This document shows positions 1 to 8,103 of a DNA stretch of 64,000 nucleotides, in pieces (positions within the stretch are counted from its first letter, which is position 1; each line of letters begins with the position of its first letter). The stretch comes from Nocardioides sp. GTDB lineage: Bacteria > Actinomycetota > Actinomycetes > Propionibacteriales > Nocardioidaceae. Both the position numbers and the translations under genes were made by a program. The DNA lies in contig JACJWV010000004.1 of assembly GCA_020636915.1 (NCBI GenBank), forward strand, positions 124,001 to 188,000, written 5' to 3'. The notes under the pieces were generated by a model. That model saw only the letters and a list, made by a program, of their open reading frames with translations. It did no database searches and had not been told where the DNA came from.

Positions 1-1
1 C

Positions 2-916
2 GGCCGGCAGACCCAGCTGATCACCTCCGGCCTCCTCATCGTCGCGGTCGCGGTGATGAACTGGTTCGGCATCCGGGTCTCCGGTCGGGTCCAGCTCGTC
101 ATCGCCGGCACCCTGGCGGTGCTCCTGCTGGTCGCCACGCTGGTGTCGCTGCCGCACGCGCAGGCGGCCAACCTGACGCCCTTCGCCCCGCACGGGTGGG
201 CGGCGATCGGCACCGCGGCGGCCCTGCTGATCTGGGCGTTCGCCGGATGGGAGGTCGTGACCTCGCTGAGCTCGGAGTACCGCGATCCCGCCCGCGACAT
301 CGGTCGGGCGACCGTCGTGGCGCTGACCGTGATGGGCGTCATGTACCTCGGTGTCGCCGTCGCGACCGTCACGGTGCTCGGCGAGGGAGCGAGCAAGGCA
401 CCCCTGTCGGACCTCCTGGCCCTCGGGTTCGGCGAGCCCGCTCGCGGCGTGACCACCGTCGTGGCCGTCCTGCTGACCCTCGGCGCGATGAATGCCTACT
501 TCGCGGGCAGCGCGCGCCTCGGCGCCGCGCTGGGGCGCGACGGGTCGCTGCCGGCCTGGTTCGCCCGCTGCGGCAGCGCCGGCCAGGTGCCCCGGCGCTC
601 GCTGCTGGTCGTCACCGGTGGCGCGCTCGCGACGCTGCTGGGGGTGGCGCTGACGGGGGTCGCGCTCGAGCGCACGATGTTGCTGGTCACGGGTGCGTTC
701 GCGATCGTCTACGTCGTCGGCACGGCCGCTGCGCTGCGGCTCCTCCCCCGCGGCACCTGGGCCCACCGCGGCGCCGTCGTCGCGTTCGTCTCCTCGCTCG
801 CGCTGCTCGGGCTCACCGCCCGTTACCTGGTCCCCCAGCTCCTGGTCGCCGTCGTCGCGATCGTCTGGCTGGCCCGCGCGCGGGCGTCAGCCCCGGCCGC
901 GACGGACGCGGCGTGA
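2..916 (+). CDS. APC-superfamily amino acid permease, 3' part
   Basis: This is the C-terminal part of an inner-membrane amino acid/polyamine permease; the reading frame is already open at the left edge, so the true start lies outside the window. The visible part has about eight strongly hydrophobic segments. A short charged stretch, SEYRDPARDIGRA, resembles the EEVKNPxRxxPRA-like loop of APC transporters, and the later segment with MNAYFAGSARLGAALGRDG resembles the ARxLxxxARDG region of that family. The next gene starts inside its stop codon (GTGA), so the two are probably co-transcribed. The substrate cannot be told from the sequence. Confidence 0.75.
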   Translation, partial: GRQTQLITSGLLIVAVAVMNWFGIRVSGRVQLVIAGTLAVLLLVATLVSLPHAQAANLTPFAPHGWAAIGTAAALLIWAFAGWEVVTSLSSEYRDPARDIGRATVVALTVMGVMYLGVAVATVTVLGEGASKAPLSDLLALGFGEPARGVTTVVAVLLTLGAMNAYFAGSARLGAALGRDGSLPAWFARCGSAGQVPRRSLLVVTGGALATLLGVALTGVALERTMLLVTGAFAIVYVVGTAAALRLLPRGTWAHRGAVVAFVSSLALLGLTARYLVPQLLVAVVAIVWLARARASAPAATDAA

Positions 917-1731
917 CCGCGCCCGCGGTGACCGGAGCCGGGCGGTCGCTGCGTCCGCTGGCGGTCACCTCCGCCGTCGCGGTCGCGTCGACCGGGCTGC
1001 TCGTGCTCGCCGTGGGGGCCGGCTGGCTGGGACCCGACGTCGGCCGCGGCGCGAACTTCTGCGAGGCGGCGCGGTCGGGCCTGGTCAGGCAGCCGGCCAA
1101 CACCTGGTCCAACGCCGGCTTCGTGCTGGCCGGGCTCGTCGTGGCGTGGCACGCCGGCCGGGCCGAGGTCGACCGGACGCTCGGCGGCCTGGCGACGCCG
1201 TACGCCTGCCTGGTCGTGCTGCTCGGGCCGGCCAGCGCGGCCATGCACGCGACCCAGTCGGCCGCCGGCGGTCAGCTCGACCTGCTGAGCATGTACCTCG
1301 TCGCGTCGTTCGCGGCCGCCTACGCGCTGCGGCGGTGGGTCCGGCAGGGGCGACTGTTCTTCTGGCAGCTCTTCGGTCTGTTCGTCGCGGCGTGCGAGCT
1401 GGTCGGGCTCTACGACGGCGAGGTCCCGGTCGTGACGTACGCCGGCAACGTCGCGTTCGCGGCGCTGCTGCTCACCGCCGTGGTCACCGAGGTCCGGCTG
1501 TGGCGGCGCGCCGGAGCCGTGGGTGGCCCGCGCACCGACCTGCGGTGGGGCGCCGGTGCGCTGGGCGCCATCCTGCTGGCCTTCGCGATCTGGAACCTCA
1601 CCAAGTCGCTCTGGTGCGACCCGCACTCGCTCCTCCAGGGACACGCCGCCTGGCACCTGCTGGACGCGCTCTCGGCGTACCTCCTCTTCCGGCTCTGGAT
1701 GTCCGAGCGGCCGGTCCCGGACGGTCAGTAG
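913..1731 (+). CDS. Ceramidase-family (alkaline ceramidase/CREST) membrane protein
   Basis: A 272-residue protein with about seven membrane segments. The pattern NTWSN near residue 60, a small-residue/His segment (SAAMHATQS) in the middle, and a C-terminal HAAWHLLD segment match the Ser, His and Asp/His metal-site motifs of the alkaline ceramidase / PAQR-like CREST hydrolase superfamily. Family members hydrolyse amide bonds in lipids at a membrane-embedded zinc site; the bacterial substrate is not established. The GTG start overlaps the permease stop, and the 3' end overlaps the convergent LLM-hemerythrin gene by 7 bp. Confidence 0.72.
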   Translation: MTAPAVTGAGRSLRPLAVTSAVAVASTGLLVLAVGAGWLGPDVGRGANFCEAARSGLVRQPANTWSNAGFVLAGLVVAWHAGRAEVDRTLGGLATPYACLVVLLGPASAAMHATQSAAGGQLDLLSMYLVASFAAAYALRRWVRQGRLFFWQLFGLFVAACELVGLYDGEVPVVTYAGNVAFAALLLTAVVTEVRLWRRAGAVGGPRTDLRWGAGALGAILLAFAIWNLTKSLWCDPHSLLQGHAAWHLLDALSAYLLFRLWMSERPVPDGQ

Positions 1732-3044
1732 AAGCCGTGGCGGTCGAGCGGCCCGACCAGCTGCTGCTCCTCGTAGGCGAGGTGGTCGGACAGGGTGGTG
1801 TCGAGCTCGTCGACGACGCGTCGCAGCTGCTGCAGCCCGTCCGGCGTCGTGAGGACCGCGACCAGGGCCCGGTCGACGGCCTCGAGCGCGCCGTGGATCA
1901 CGTGGTGCTCCTGCTGGAGCCGGTCGAGGACCGGGCCCAGGGTCGGGTCGCTGCTGCGCAGGTGCGGGAAGACCGAGGTGTCCTCGAGCGTGTGGTGGGT
2001 CGTGACCAGGCGGCAGTAGGACTGGCAGTAGGCGCCGAGGGTCCACTCGTTCTGCCGCACGGTCATCTGGTTGATCGCACCGCGCGCGGCCGCCGGGTCC
2101 AGGGCGCCGGCCGCCACCTGGTCGATGAGGTCGTGGACCTGGCGCAGCTCCGCCCGGAGGTGGTCGTGGACGTCGACGAGGTGCCTCCCCGCCCCCGTCC
2201 CTGACACCGGGATCGGGCTCGAGGCCGGGAGCGCCGGCGCGTCGGCGCCGGACCGCTCCGCCAGGACGAGCTCGCGCACCGCGGGCGCCACCTCGGCGCC
2301 GAACCGCCGGATCACCCCGGGGTCGTCGCCGGTGACGATGAAGGTGCTCGTGCCGTGGGTGAGCGCGAGGTCGGCCAGCCACTGCGCCCACCGCGGGTCG
2401 TCGGACGGCTCGACGTTGTAGAGGCGCCGCACCTCCACCGGGTCCCGACCAGCCGAGGCGGCGGCGTCGTCGATCCGGTCGTGGCCCTCGGCCAGCCTCT
2501 CCGGCGGGACGTAGGACTGGCTCGGCAGCCAGCCGTCGCCGAGGCGCCCGGTCAGCTCGAGCATCCTCGGCCCGACCGCGCCGACCCAGATCTCCGGGTC
2601 GTGTGCGGGCGCCGGCCCTCGCTGCCAGGTCCGGCGGATCTTCGCGATGGCCTCCTCGAGCGCGCGCCGGGCCTCGCCCGGCGTCCGCCGCGGTCCCCCC
2701 GCCTGGACGATCGCGTCCCAGAAGGCCCCTGCGCCGATGCCCAGCTCGACCCGGCCCCGGCTGAGCACGTCGAGGCTCGCGACGGTCGTGGCGAGCACGT
2801 GCGGCGGGCGCAGCGGGAGGTTGCTGACGTTCGTGGTCATCCGCAGGGTGGTCGTGCGCGCCAGCACCGTCGCGACCAGCGCCCACGCGTCCAGGAAGCG
2901 CCGCTGGTAGGGGTGGTCCTGGAACGTCGCCAGGTCGAGTCCCGCCGCCTCCGTCAACAGCGCCAGCTCCACGACCTGGTCCGCGCGACCGGCCTCGGGT
3001 GTGATGAACGTGCCGAAGGCGAGCTCCTGGCCGTAGTCGGTCAT
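1725..3044 (-). CDS. LLM-class flavin oxidoreductase fused to a C-terminal hemerythrin domain
   Basis: A 439-residue fusion. Residues 1 to about 270 look like a luciferase-like monooxygenase of the F420/FMN-dependent type (LATFQDHPY, RVELGIGAGAF, EIWVGAVGPRM, LGDGWLPS). After a linker rich in Ala, Ser and Pro, residues about 285-435 form an HHE hemerythrin domain with spaced His/Glu ligands (VHDHL, THHTLEDTSVFPHL, EHHVIHG, DHLAYEEQ). Stand-alone LLM proteins are usually 280-340 residues, so the extra 150 residues are a true added domain. Hemerythrin domains bind a di-iron centre that senses or carries O2 or NO. The fusion suggests an oxidoreductase controlled by or supplied through the di-iron domain, which is inference. 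Confidence 0.85.
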   Translation of the reverse strand: MTDYGQELAFGTFITPEAGRADQVVELALLTEAAGLDLATFQDHPYQRRFLDAWALVATVLARTTTLRMTTNVSNLPLRPPHVLATTVASLDVLSRGRVELGIGAGAFWDAIVQAGGPRRTPGEARRALEEAIAKIRRTWQRGPAPAHDPEIWVGAVGPRMLELTGRLGDGWLPSQSYVPPERLAEGHDRIDDAAASAGRDPVEVRRLYNVEPSDDPRWAQWLADLALTHGTSTFIVTGDDPGVIRRFGAEVAPAVRELVLAERSGADAPALPASSPIPVSGTGAGRHLVDVHDHLRAELRQVHDLIDQVAAGALDPAAARGAINQMTVRQNEWTLGAYCQSYCRLVTTHHTLEDTSVFPHLRSSDPTLGPVLDRLQQEHHVIHGALEAVDRALVAVLTTPDGLQQLRRVVDELDTTLSDHLAYEEQQLVGPLDRHGFY

Positions 3045-3101
3045 GGGGCCATCCTGCCGGGCAGGCGGTTCTCGGTCGTGCTGCGCAGGTGGTGTCTCCG
3101 G

Positions 3102-3189
3102 GAGCTGGTCGCCGGTGGTCGAGCTGGTCGCCGGTGGTCGAGCTCGTCGCCGGTGGTCGAGCTCGTCGCCGGTGGTCGAGCTTGTCGAG
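3102..3189. repeat. 19-bp tandem repeat array (about 4.5 units)
   Basis: Four head-to-tail copies of a 19-bp unit (GAGCTSGTCGCCGGTGGTC) are followed by a partial unit ending in GAGCTTGTCGAGAC. There are no spacers, so it is not a CRISPR array. A related 19-bp unit recurs in the opposite orientation near 4955-4995 on the other side of the HNH gene, so the array is the outer part of a large inverted repeat. Confidence 0.85.
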
Positions 3190-3217
3190 ACCCCCGCAGC
3201 CTGCGTGGGGCGCTGGT

Positions 3218-3306
3218 GTCGGCGGGCTGCGGGCTTGTCTCCGGTTGCGACCGACAGGCCGGCTACGCGGGCGGCGCCCGCTTCGGGCCGGCGCTGCTTC
3301 CCGACC
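3218..3306 (+). repeat. Left arm of inverted repeat flanking the DUF222/HNH gene
   Basis: Read on the plus strand, this stretch aligns with the reverse complement of 4855-4943 at roughly 85% identity by eye. That includes an identical final GCGCTGCTTCCCGACC and a shared GGTTGCGACCGA core. The arms bracket the first HNH nuclease gene. Confidence 0.8.
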
Positions 3307-3324
3307 TGCGGTCGCCGTGGGGAA

Positions 3325-3363
3325 GTGGAGTCCGTGACGTGCCTGGTACGTCAAGGACTCCAC
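3325..3363. repeat. Strong hairpin (16-bp arms, 7-nt loop)
   Basis: Arms GTGGAGTCCGTGACGT (3325-3340) and ACGTCAAGGACTCCAC (3348-3363) pair with a single mismatch around the loop GCCTGGT. It lies between the left inverted-repeat arm and the HNH gene, with no T-run, so it is more likely an element-associated structure than a simple terminator. Confidence 0.75.
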
Positions 3364-3401
3364 CGTTTCTGGGACTGTTCCGGCGCCGCCGAAACGGCCC
3401 G

Positions 3402-3450
3402 CTGATCGTGACCTGATCGTGACCAGAACCCCTGTGGATACTGGGTTCTG
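3402..3450. promoter_or_regulatory. Short direct and inverted repeats upstream of the HNH gene
   Basis: CTGATCGTGAC occurs twice in tandem (3402-3423). It is followed by an 8-bp inverted repeat CAGAACCC / GGGTTCTG (3424-3431 and 3443-3450) about 40 bp before the start codon. The position fits an operator or promoter region, but no clear -35/-10 pair is visible. Confidence 0.4.
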
Positions 3451-3490
3451 AGCACCCTCGACTGTCGGTGGCGAGTGCTTGAGTAGACCC

Positions 3491-4768
3491 ATGGCAGTCA
3501 CGACCACCACCCGCGGGAACGCCCGTGAGGAGCAGGTGATCGCGGCTGCCCGGGCGACCCGGGACGCGATGACCGGGCTCGAGGTCGAGCTCCTCCTCCA
3601 TGCCGTGAAGTGGGTCGAGCTGCACCCGGGCGAGGAGGTCGACACCAGCGTCGAGTGGGGGATGCGGGACCTGGAGATCGCCGGCGACGGCGCCCCCACG
3701 GTCGACGAGGGCGCGGTCGCGGAGTTCGCGTTGGCGATCGGTATGTCGACCGACGCTGGGCGGCGATACCTCGGGGACGCGGTCGAGCTCGCCCACCGGC
3801 TCCCGCGGACCTGGGCCCGGGTGCTGTCCGGGGAGGTGGCGGTGTGGAAGGCCCGCCGGATCGCCCAAGCCACCATGAGCCTCCCGCCGGAGGGTGCGGC
3901 GGCCGTGGACAAGGCCTTGTACTTCGTCGCTCGCCGGTGCTCGTACGCGGAGATCGACCGGCAGGTCGAGAAGGCGCGCAAGGAGCACGACCCGGTCGAG
4001 ACCGAACGCCGCCGGCTCGAAGCGGCGGAGAAGCGGCATGTGAAGGTCCACCTGGGGGCGATGACCTACGACGGGCTGGTCCCGATCACCGCGATGGCCG
4101 ACGTGCCCGACGCGGTCGCGTTCGAGGACTACGTCACCACCCAGGCCGCCGGGATGGACCCGGCGATCCCGCTGCAGGTGCGTCGCTCGATGGTGCTGGG
4201 CATGCTCGGCGGCCGGCACGGTGATGCGGGTGAGGGCTCAGCGCCGGGAGTGATGATCTTCGTGCACACCCGCCCCGGACAGGCGATGGCCGATGTGGAC
4301 AACACCCGGTCGACCACCACCGTCGAACAGGTCCGCGAGTGGTGCACGAGGGCCGGCACCAAGGTCACCATCCGCCCGGTCATCGACCTGGCCGAAGAGA
4401 TGACCACCGACGCCTACACCCCCACCGAGCGGATGGTCGAGCAGGTCAAGCTCCGGTTCCCCGAGTGTCCGTTCCCCGGCTGCCACCGCCCCTCCCGCCC
4501 CGGCCATAGGGCGAAGAAGCGGAAGAAGCGGACGGAGAAGCAGCAGCAGGAGCACGGGTCCGACCTCGACCACCGCCAGGAGTGGCCCGAAGGCCAGACG
4601 ACCTCGTCGAACCTGTACCCACCCTGCCGGGGCCACCACCGCCTCAAGACGTTCACGGACTGGACCTACGCCTACGACCCCGCCACCGGGTTCACCTGGG
4701 CCAGCCCGCTCGGCTACACCTACACCGACCCCGGCAGCAACCCGGACAGCCCGCGACATAGCGGCTGA
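3491..4768 (+). CDS. DUF222 / HNH endonuclease (13E12-type), copy 1
   Basis: A 425-residue protein with an N-terminal helical DUF222 region and a C-terminal HNH nuclease domain. A zinc pair CPFPGC is followed by a Lys/Arg-rich stretch, then DLDHRQEW, an Asn in SSNLYPPC, and the final GHHRLKTF: the expected DH...N...HHxxK pattern. I chose the ATG; a TTG four codons upstream is possible. It stands alone on the plus strand, framed by inverted repeats and hairpins, which suggests the gene travels with its flanks. The family is widespread and multicopy in actinobacteria and its role is poorly understood. A second, distantly related copy lies at 39.5 kb. Confidence 0.9.
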   Translation: MAVTTTTRGNAREEQVIAAARATRDAMTGLEVELLLHAVKWVELHPGEEVDTSVEWGMRDLEIAGDGAPTVDEGAVAEFALAIGMSTDAGRRYLGDAVELAHRLPRTWARVLSGEVAVWKARRIAQATMSLPPEGAAAVDKALYFVARRCSYAEIDRQVEKARKEHDPVETERRRLEAAEKRHVKVHLGAMTYDGLVPITAMADVPDAVAFEDYVTTQAAGMDPAIPLQVRRSMVLGMLGGRHGDAGEGSAPGVMIFVHTRPGQAMADVDNTRSTTTVEQVREWCTRAGTKVTIRPVIDLAEEMTTDAYTPTERMVEQVKLRFPECPFPGCHRPSRPGHRAKKRKKRTEKQQQEHGSDLDHRQEWPEGQTTSSNLYPPCRGHHRLKTFTDWTYAYDPATGFTWASPLGYTYTDPGSNPDSPRHSG

Positions 4769-4854
4769 CCCCGCGCCCCGCCGGCACCCCCGAGCCGACG
4801 GGGACACACCCATGCCCACCCTGTGCGAGGTCTGTCGCGGGCCAGCCACTGTGT

Positions 4855-4996
4855 GGTCGGGAAGCAGCGCCAGCCCGAAGCGGCGCCGTCCCGCGTAGCG
4901 GGCCCCTCGGTCGCAACCGAAGCGAAGCCGCAGCCCACCGGCAGTCACCGCCCTACCGACACCACCGGAGACGAGCCCGACCACCGGAGACGAAGC
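4855..4996 (-). repeat. Right arm of inverted repeat flanking the DUF222/HNH gene
   Basis: The inner 90 bp (4855-4943) match the left arm inverted. The outer part (about 4955-4996) contains one full and one partial 19-bp unit related to the array at 3102. The order of parts is mirrored on the two sides: tandem units outside, unique arm inside. Confidence 0.75.
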
Positions 4997-5020
4997 GACC
5001 GCAAGCCCGACAGGGCCCCG

Positions 5021-5116
5021 CTACCGCCGCCCGCGAGCCAGCGCGAAGACGACCAGCGCGACGACGGCCGCGATGACCAGCAGGAGGAGCAGCTCCCCGA
5101 AACCGACTCCGAACAT
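5021..5116 (-). CDS. Small single-pass membrane protein (31 aa)
   Basis: A 31-residue frame with MFGVGFGE, then a run of Leu/Val/Ile/Ala making one membrane helix, then ARGRR and a stop. The N-terminus with G-x-GE before the helix faintly recalls TatA/B-type starts, but there is no amphipathic helix. It starts 9 bp after the ribA stop on the same strand, so it may be the last gene of that operon. Function unknown. Confidence 0.45.
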   Translation of the reverse strand: MFGVGFGELLLLLVIAAVVALVVFALARGRR

Positions 5117-5125
5117 GCCAGCAGG

Positions 5126-5728
5126 CTAGCCCGCGTCGCTGAGCAGCCGATGGCCCCGGCGCGCCTTGGCCGCGAGGTAGCGGGCGTTGGCCGACGAGAG
5201 GTGGACGGCGGTGGGGACGGGCTGGACGTCGAGCCCGGAGGCGGCGAGCTGGGCGGCCTTGTCGGGGTTGTTGGTGAGCAGTGCGAGCTGCGCGATCCCG
5301 AGCGCGGCGAGCATCTGGGCGGCGACGGTGTAGTCCCGGGCGTCGGCCGCGTAGCCGAGCGCGAGGTTCGCCTCGTAGGTGTCGAGCCCCTCGTCCTGGA
5401 GGGCGTAGGCGTCGAGCTTGGCGTAGAGCCCGATGCCGCGCCCCTCCTGTCGCAGGTAGAGCAGGTAGCCACCCGCCGCCGCGATCCGCTGCACCGCCTC
5501 GTGCAGCTGCGGGCCGCAGTCGCAGCGCTCGCTGCCCAGCACGTCGCCGGTCAGGCACTCGCTGTGCAGCCGCACGAGCGGTACGGCGCCGGGCGAGCCG
5601 ATCCGCAGCGCCAGGTGCTCCCCGCCGTCGGCGAGGCCGTCGAAGGTGGCCACCTCGGCGATGCCCGACCAGCCGGGGAGACGGATCGGGAGGTCCAGGG
5701 TGGTGCGGACGGTGGCCGACGGCGTCAT
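5126..5728 (-). CDS. ribA: GTP cyclohydrolase II (stand-alone RibA-type)
   Basis: A 200-residue cytosolic enzyme that opens the GTP imidazole ring to give 2,5-diamino-6-ribosylamino-pyrimidinone phosphate plus formate. The zinc site C58-x10-C69-x-C71 and the substrate motif RQEGRGIGLYAK are intact. It lacks the fused DHBP-synthase (RibB) domain of many actinobacterial RibA proteins. It is coupled by ATGA to the RibD-C-like reductase upstream, at the 3' end of an operon with a glycosyltransferase and a membrane flippase and without ribE or ribH. A dedicated, non-riboflavin use of the product is therefore plausible. Confidence 0.88.
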   Translation of the reverse strand: MTPSATVRTTLDLPIRLPGWSGIAEVATFDGLADGGEHLALRIGSPGAVPLVRLHSECLTGDVLGSERCDCGPQLHEAVQRIAAAGGYLLYLRQEGRGIGLYAKLDAYALQDEGLDTYEANLALGYAADARDYTVAAQMLAALGIAQLALLTNNPDKAAQLAASGLDVQPVPTAVHLSSANARYLAAKARRGHRLLSDAG

Positions 5729-6420
5729 GCGGACTCCTCGAAGCGGTCGGAGAGGGCGTAGCGCAGGAGGACCACCTCGCCGATCCGCTGCACGTCCGCG
5801 AGCCGTGCGGGCCGGTCGGGGCGGAAGGGGAAGGGTCCGTCGTCGACGAAGCGCCGGGCGCGCGAGTCGCCGACGAAGAACGGCGCCACGACCAGCTGCA
5901 GCTCGTCGGCGACGTCCTCGGCGAGGAACTGAGTGTGGATGGTGCCGCCGCCCTCGACCATGAGCCGCCGCACCCCGCGGGCGGCGAGGTCCGCCGACAG
6001 GTCGCTCATGGACACGCGGGCACCGCCGTCGACCACGGTCGCGACCGTGCCGAGGCGGGCCCGCGCCGCCCGGCCGGCGGACGCCGGGCAGTAGACCAGC
6101 TTCTCGCCGTCCCCGGTGGTGAAGAAGCGCGAGTGCGGGTCGAGCCGCGCACCGCAGGTCACGGTCACCTTGACCGGGCTCGGCTCCAGGCCCCGCGCGA
6201 CCCGCTCGCGCCGGCGGTCCGGGCACCGGACGAGGAGCCGCGGGTCGTCGTTGCGGACCGTGGAGGCGCCGACGAGGATCGCATCGGAACCGGCCCGCAC
6301 CTCGTCGACGCGGTCGAAGTCGGCCTCGTTGGACAGGATGAGGCGCTCCTGGCCGGCGCTGTCGAGGTACCCGTCGATCGACATGCCACAGCTCAGCAGG
6401 GTGTACGGACGCTCAGCCAC
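5725..6420 (-). CDS. RibD C-terminal-domain (dihydrofolate-reductase-fold) reductase
   Basis: A 231-residue NADPH-type reductase of the RibD_C fold: SCGMSIDGYLD at the N-terminus, a DAILVGASTVRNDDPRL block, and RRLMVEGGGTIHTQFL near residue 155, all typical of pyrimidine reductases acting after GTP cyclohydrolase II. The cytidine-deaminase domain of bifunctional RibD is absent. The GTG start lies inside the end of the upstream flippase gene, and the stop overlaps the ribA start. It probably reduces the ribose of the RibA product to ribitol, by analogy with RibG/RIB7; the true substrate is unproven. Confidence 0.82.
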   Translation of the reverse strand: MAERPYTLLSCGMSIDGYLDSAGQERLILSNEADFDRVDEVRAGSDAILVGASTVRNDDPRLLVRCPDRRRERVARGLEPSPVKVTVTCGARLDPHSRFFTTGDGEKLVYCPASAGRAARARLGTVATVVDGGARVSMSDLSADLAARGVRRLMVEGGGTIHTQFLAEDVADELQLVVAPFFVGDSRARRFVDDGPFPFRPDRPARLADVQRIGEVVLLRYALSDRFEESA

Positions 6421-7210
6421 GGATCACTCCTTCGTCCGGCGGGGGTGAGCCCAGCAGGGGTCGGGCCAGCAGGGGGCGGGCCAGCAGGACGGCGCCCGGC
6501 AGGGTGGCCACGAGGGCGAGGACGCCGTAGAGGACCGCGACGGTCGCGCCCTGCCCGGCCCCGAGCCCGGCCGCGGCGAACGCCCAGGCGGCGACGCCCT
6601 CGCGCGGCCCCCAGCCGGCGAGGTTGAGCGGGATCGCGGCGGCCAGCATCACGAGCAGGGCGAGCGGGAGCAGGTCGGAGGACGATGCGTCGGTCCCGGC
6701 GGCACGGGCGGCGACCAGGAAGACCAGCACGTGTCCGGCGGCGGAGACCAGCGAGGTCGCCACGACGTGCGGCCACCGCACCAGCGCCACCAGGACGACG
6801 ACCGCGAGCGCGACCGCGGCCCACGGCGCCGGGCCGAGCAGCAGCACGGCGCCAGCGGCGGCGACCTGGACCACCTGCCCGGACCCCCGGTCGGCGACCA
6901 CCGGGAGCGTGCCGTGCCGCACCGCCCGGTGCACGTCGCCGACCACGCCACCCGGCAGCGTGGCGTTGAGGAACTGGGACCGGTAGTACGCCGCCACCGC
7001 CTCCCGCAGCGGGACGTCGACGCCGAGCCCCCGGGCCAGCACGCGCCAGCGCCACGCGCACGCCAGCGTGGTCACCGCGGTGATCGCGACGGCGGCGGCC
7101 AGGGCTCCCGGCCCGGCGGCGTGCACGGCGTCCGCGAAGGGCTGCGGCCCGACCCGCCACGCGACGACCGCGAGCACCGCGGCGCCGACGAGCACCTTGA
7201 GCCACCTCAC
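6413..7210 (-). CDS. Flippase-like membrane protein (lysylphosphatidylglycerol synthase TM / UPF0104)
   Basis: A 265-residue polytopic protein with about seven membrane helices. The segment YYRSQFLNATLPGGVVGDVHRA is the conserved signature of the LPG-synthase transmembrane / YbhN family, and a later NLAGWGPREG block also fits. Only the membrane domain is present, with no aminoacyl-transferase domain. Relatives are often beside glycosyltransferases and are proposed to move lipid-linked substrates. The GTG start overlaps the stop of the glycosyltransferase gene (GTGA). Confidence 0.8.
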   Translation of the reverse strand: MRWLKVLVGAAVLAVVAWRVGPQPFADAVHAAGPGALAAAVAITAVTTLACAWRWRVLARGLGVDVPLREAVAAYYRSQFLNATLPGGVVGDVHRAVRHGTLPVVADRGSGQVVQVAAAGAVLLLGPAPWAAVALAVVVLVALVRWPHVVATSLVSAAGHVLVFLVAARAAGTDASSSDLLPLALLVMLAAAIPLNLAGWGPREGVAAWAFAAAGLGAGQGATVAVLYGVLALVATLPGAVLLARPLLARPLLGSPPPDEGVIRG

Positions 7211-8103
7211 CGGACCGCCTCCAACGCCTCCGACACCCGCTCCGCGGTGTGCTCCCAGCCGGTCAGCGTCTCCCGGCGGCGGCGGGCAGCCCGCCGCAGC
7301 GAGTCCCGGTACGCCGGCGAGGTCAGCCACGTGCGCAGGGCGGCCGACAACGCGACGGCGTCGCCCGGGGGGACGAGCACGCCGCCGTCTCCGAGCGCCT
7401 CCCGCACGCCGCCGACGTCCGAGGCGACGACGGGCACGCCGCGGGCGAGCGCCTCGGTCACGACCATCCCGTAGGTCTCGGCCCGCGACGCCAGGACGAG
7501 CAGGTCCGCCTCCGCGTAGGTCGCGTCGAGCTCGGTGCGGGTCATGGGTCCGCTCAGCCTCACGACCGGGGGGACCGTAGCGGCGAAGGCGGGCTCGACC
7601 TCGGTCGAGCCCACGCCCCGGCAGGACCAGGCGAGGTCGTCCAGCAGGCGGAGGGCGGCCGCGAGGACGTCGTACCCCTTCGACGCCGTCACGGCACCGA
7701 CGCTGAGCAGCGCGCCACCCGAGGGCGACCCGGCCGCGACCGGCGCCGGATCGACGCCGGGCTCGGCCACGGCGACCCGGTCCAGGCCGTAGCGGGACGC
7801 CAGGACGTCGCGGGACCAGCGACTCGTGGTGACCACACCTGCCGCGGCCTGCAGCACCGGCCCCTCCCACCACTCCCAGCGCGGCATGTGCACCAGGACC
7901 ACGACCCGGAGGCGGGACGCCTCGGACAGGAGGGCGGGCGACGAGCACAGCCCGTCCACCAGGACGACGGCGCCGTCCGGGACGGGGGCAGTCGAGGCGT
8001 GCTCGACCATCCCGAGCGCCGAGGCGATCCGGCGGTCGTAGACGTTCCCCCCGGACGGCCGGCGCGGGTCGTCGACTCCGGCGGGGCGGACCAGGTGGAT
8101 CAC
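7207..8103 (-). CDS. GT4-family glycosyltransferase
   Basis: A 298-residue GT-B enzyme, shorter than most GT4 proteins. A Rossmann-like N-terminal half (SGGNVYDRRI, VLVDGLC) is followed by a donor-binding half with LLSVGAVTASKGYD and the GT4 signature EADLLVLASRAETYGMVVTEA with E-x7-E spacing (TYGMVVTEALARGVPVVASDVGG). It probably transfers a sugar from a nucleotide sugar to a small acceptor or lipid at the inner face of the membrane. It is translationally coupled on both sides within the pterin/pyrimidine operon. Confidence 0.85.
   Translation of the reverse strand: MIHLVRPAGVDDPRRPSGGNVYDRRIASALGMVEHASTAPVPDGAVVLVDGLCSSPALLSEASRLRVVVLVHMPRWEWWEGPVLQAAAGVVTTSRWSRDVLASRYGLDRVAVAEPGVDPAPVAAGSPSGGALLSVGAVTASKGYDVLAAALRLLDDLAWSCRGVGSTEVEPAFAATVPPVVRLSGPMTRTELDATYAEADLLVLASRAETYGMVVTEALARGVPVVASDVGGVREALGDGGVLVPPGDAVALSAALRTWLTSPAYRDSLRRAARRRRETLTGWEHTAERVSEALEAVR

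Noticed and set aside
3102..3189. Possible CRISPR array
   Set aside because: The 19-bp units are directly adjacent with no spacers, and no cas gene is present in the window.
823..3981. A very long open frame on the minus strand overlapping several genes
   Set aside because: Its translation is Arg/Pro/Gly-rich low-complexity sequence antisense or out of frame to well-supported genes; at this GC content such frames are expected.
5126..6420. Ordinary riboflavin biosynthesis operon
   Set aside because: RibE, RibH, the RibB domain and the RibD deaminase domain are absent, no FMN riboswitch-like leader is visible, and the genes are embedded with glycosyltransferase and membrane genes.
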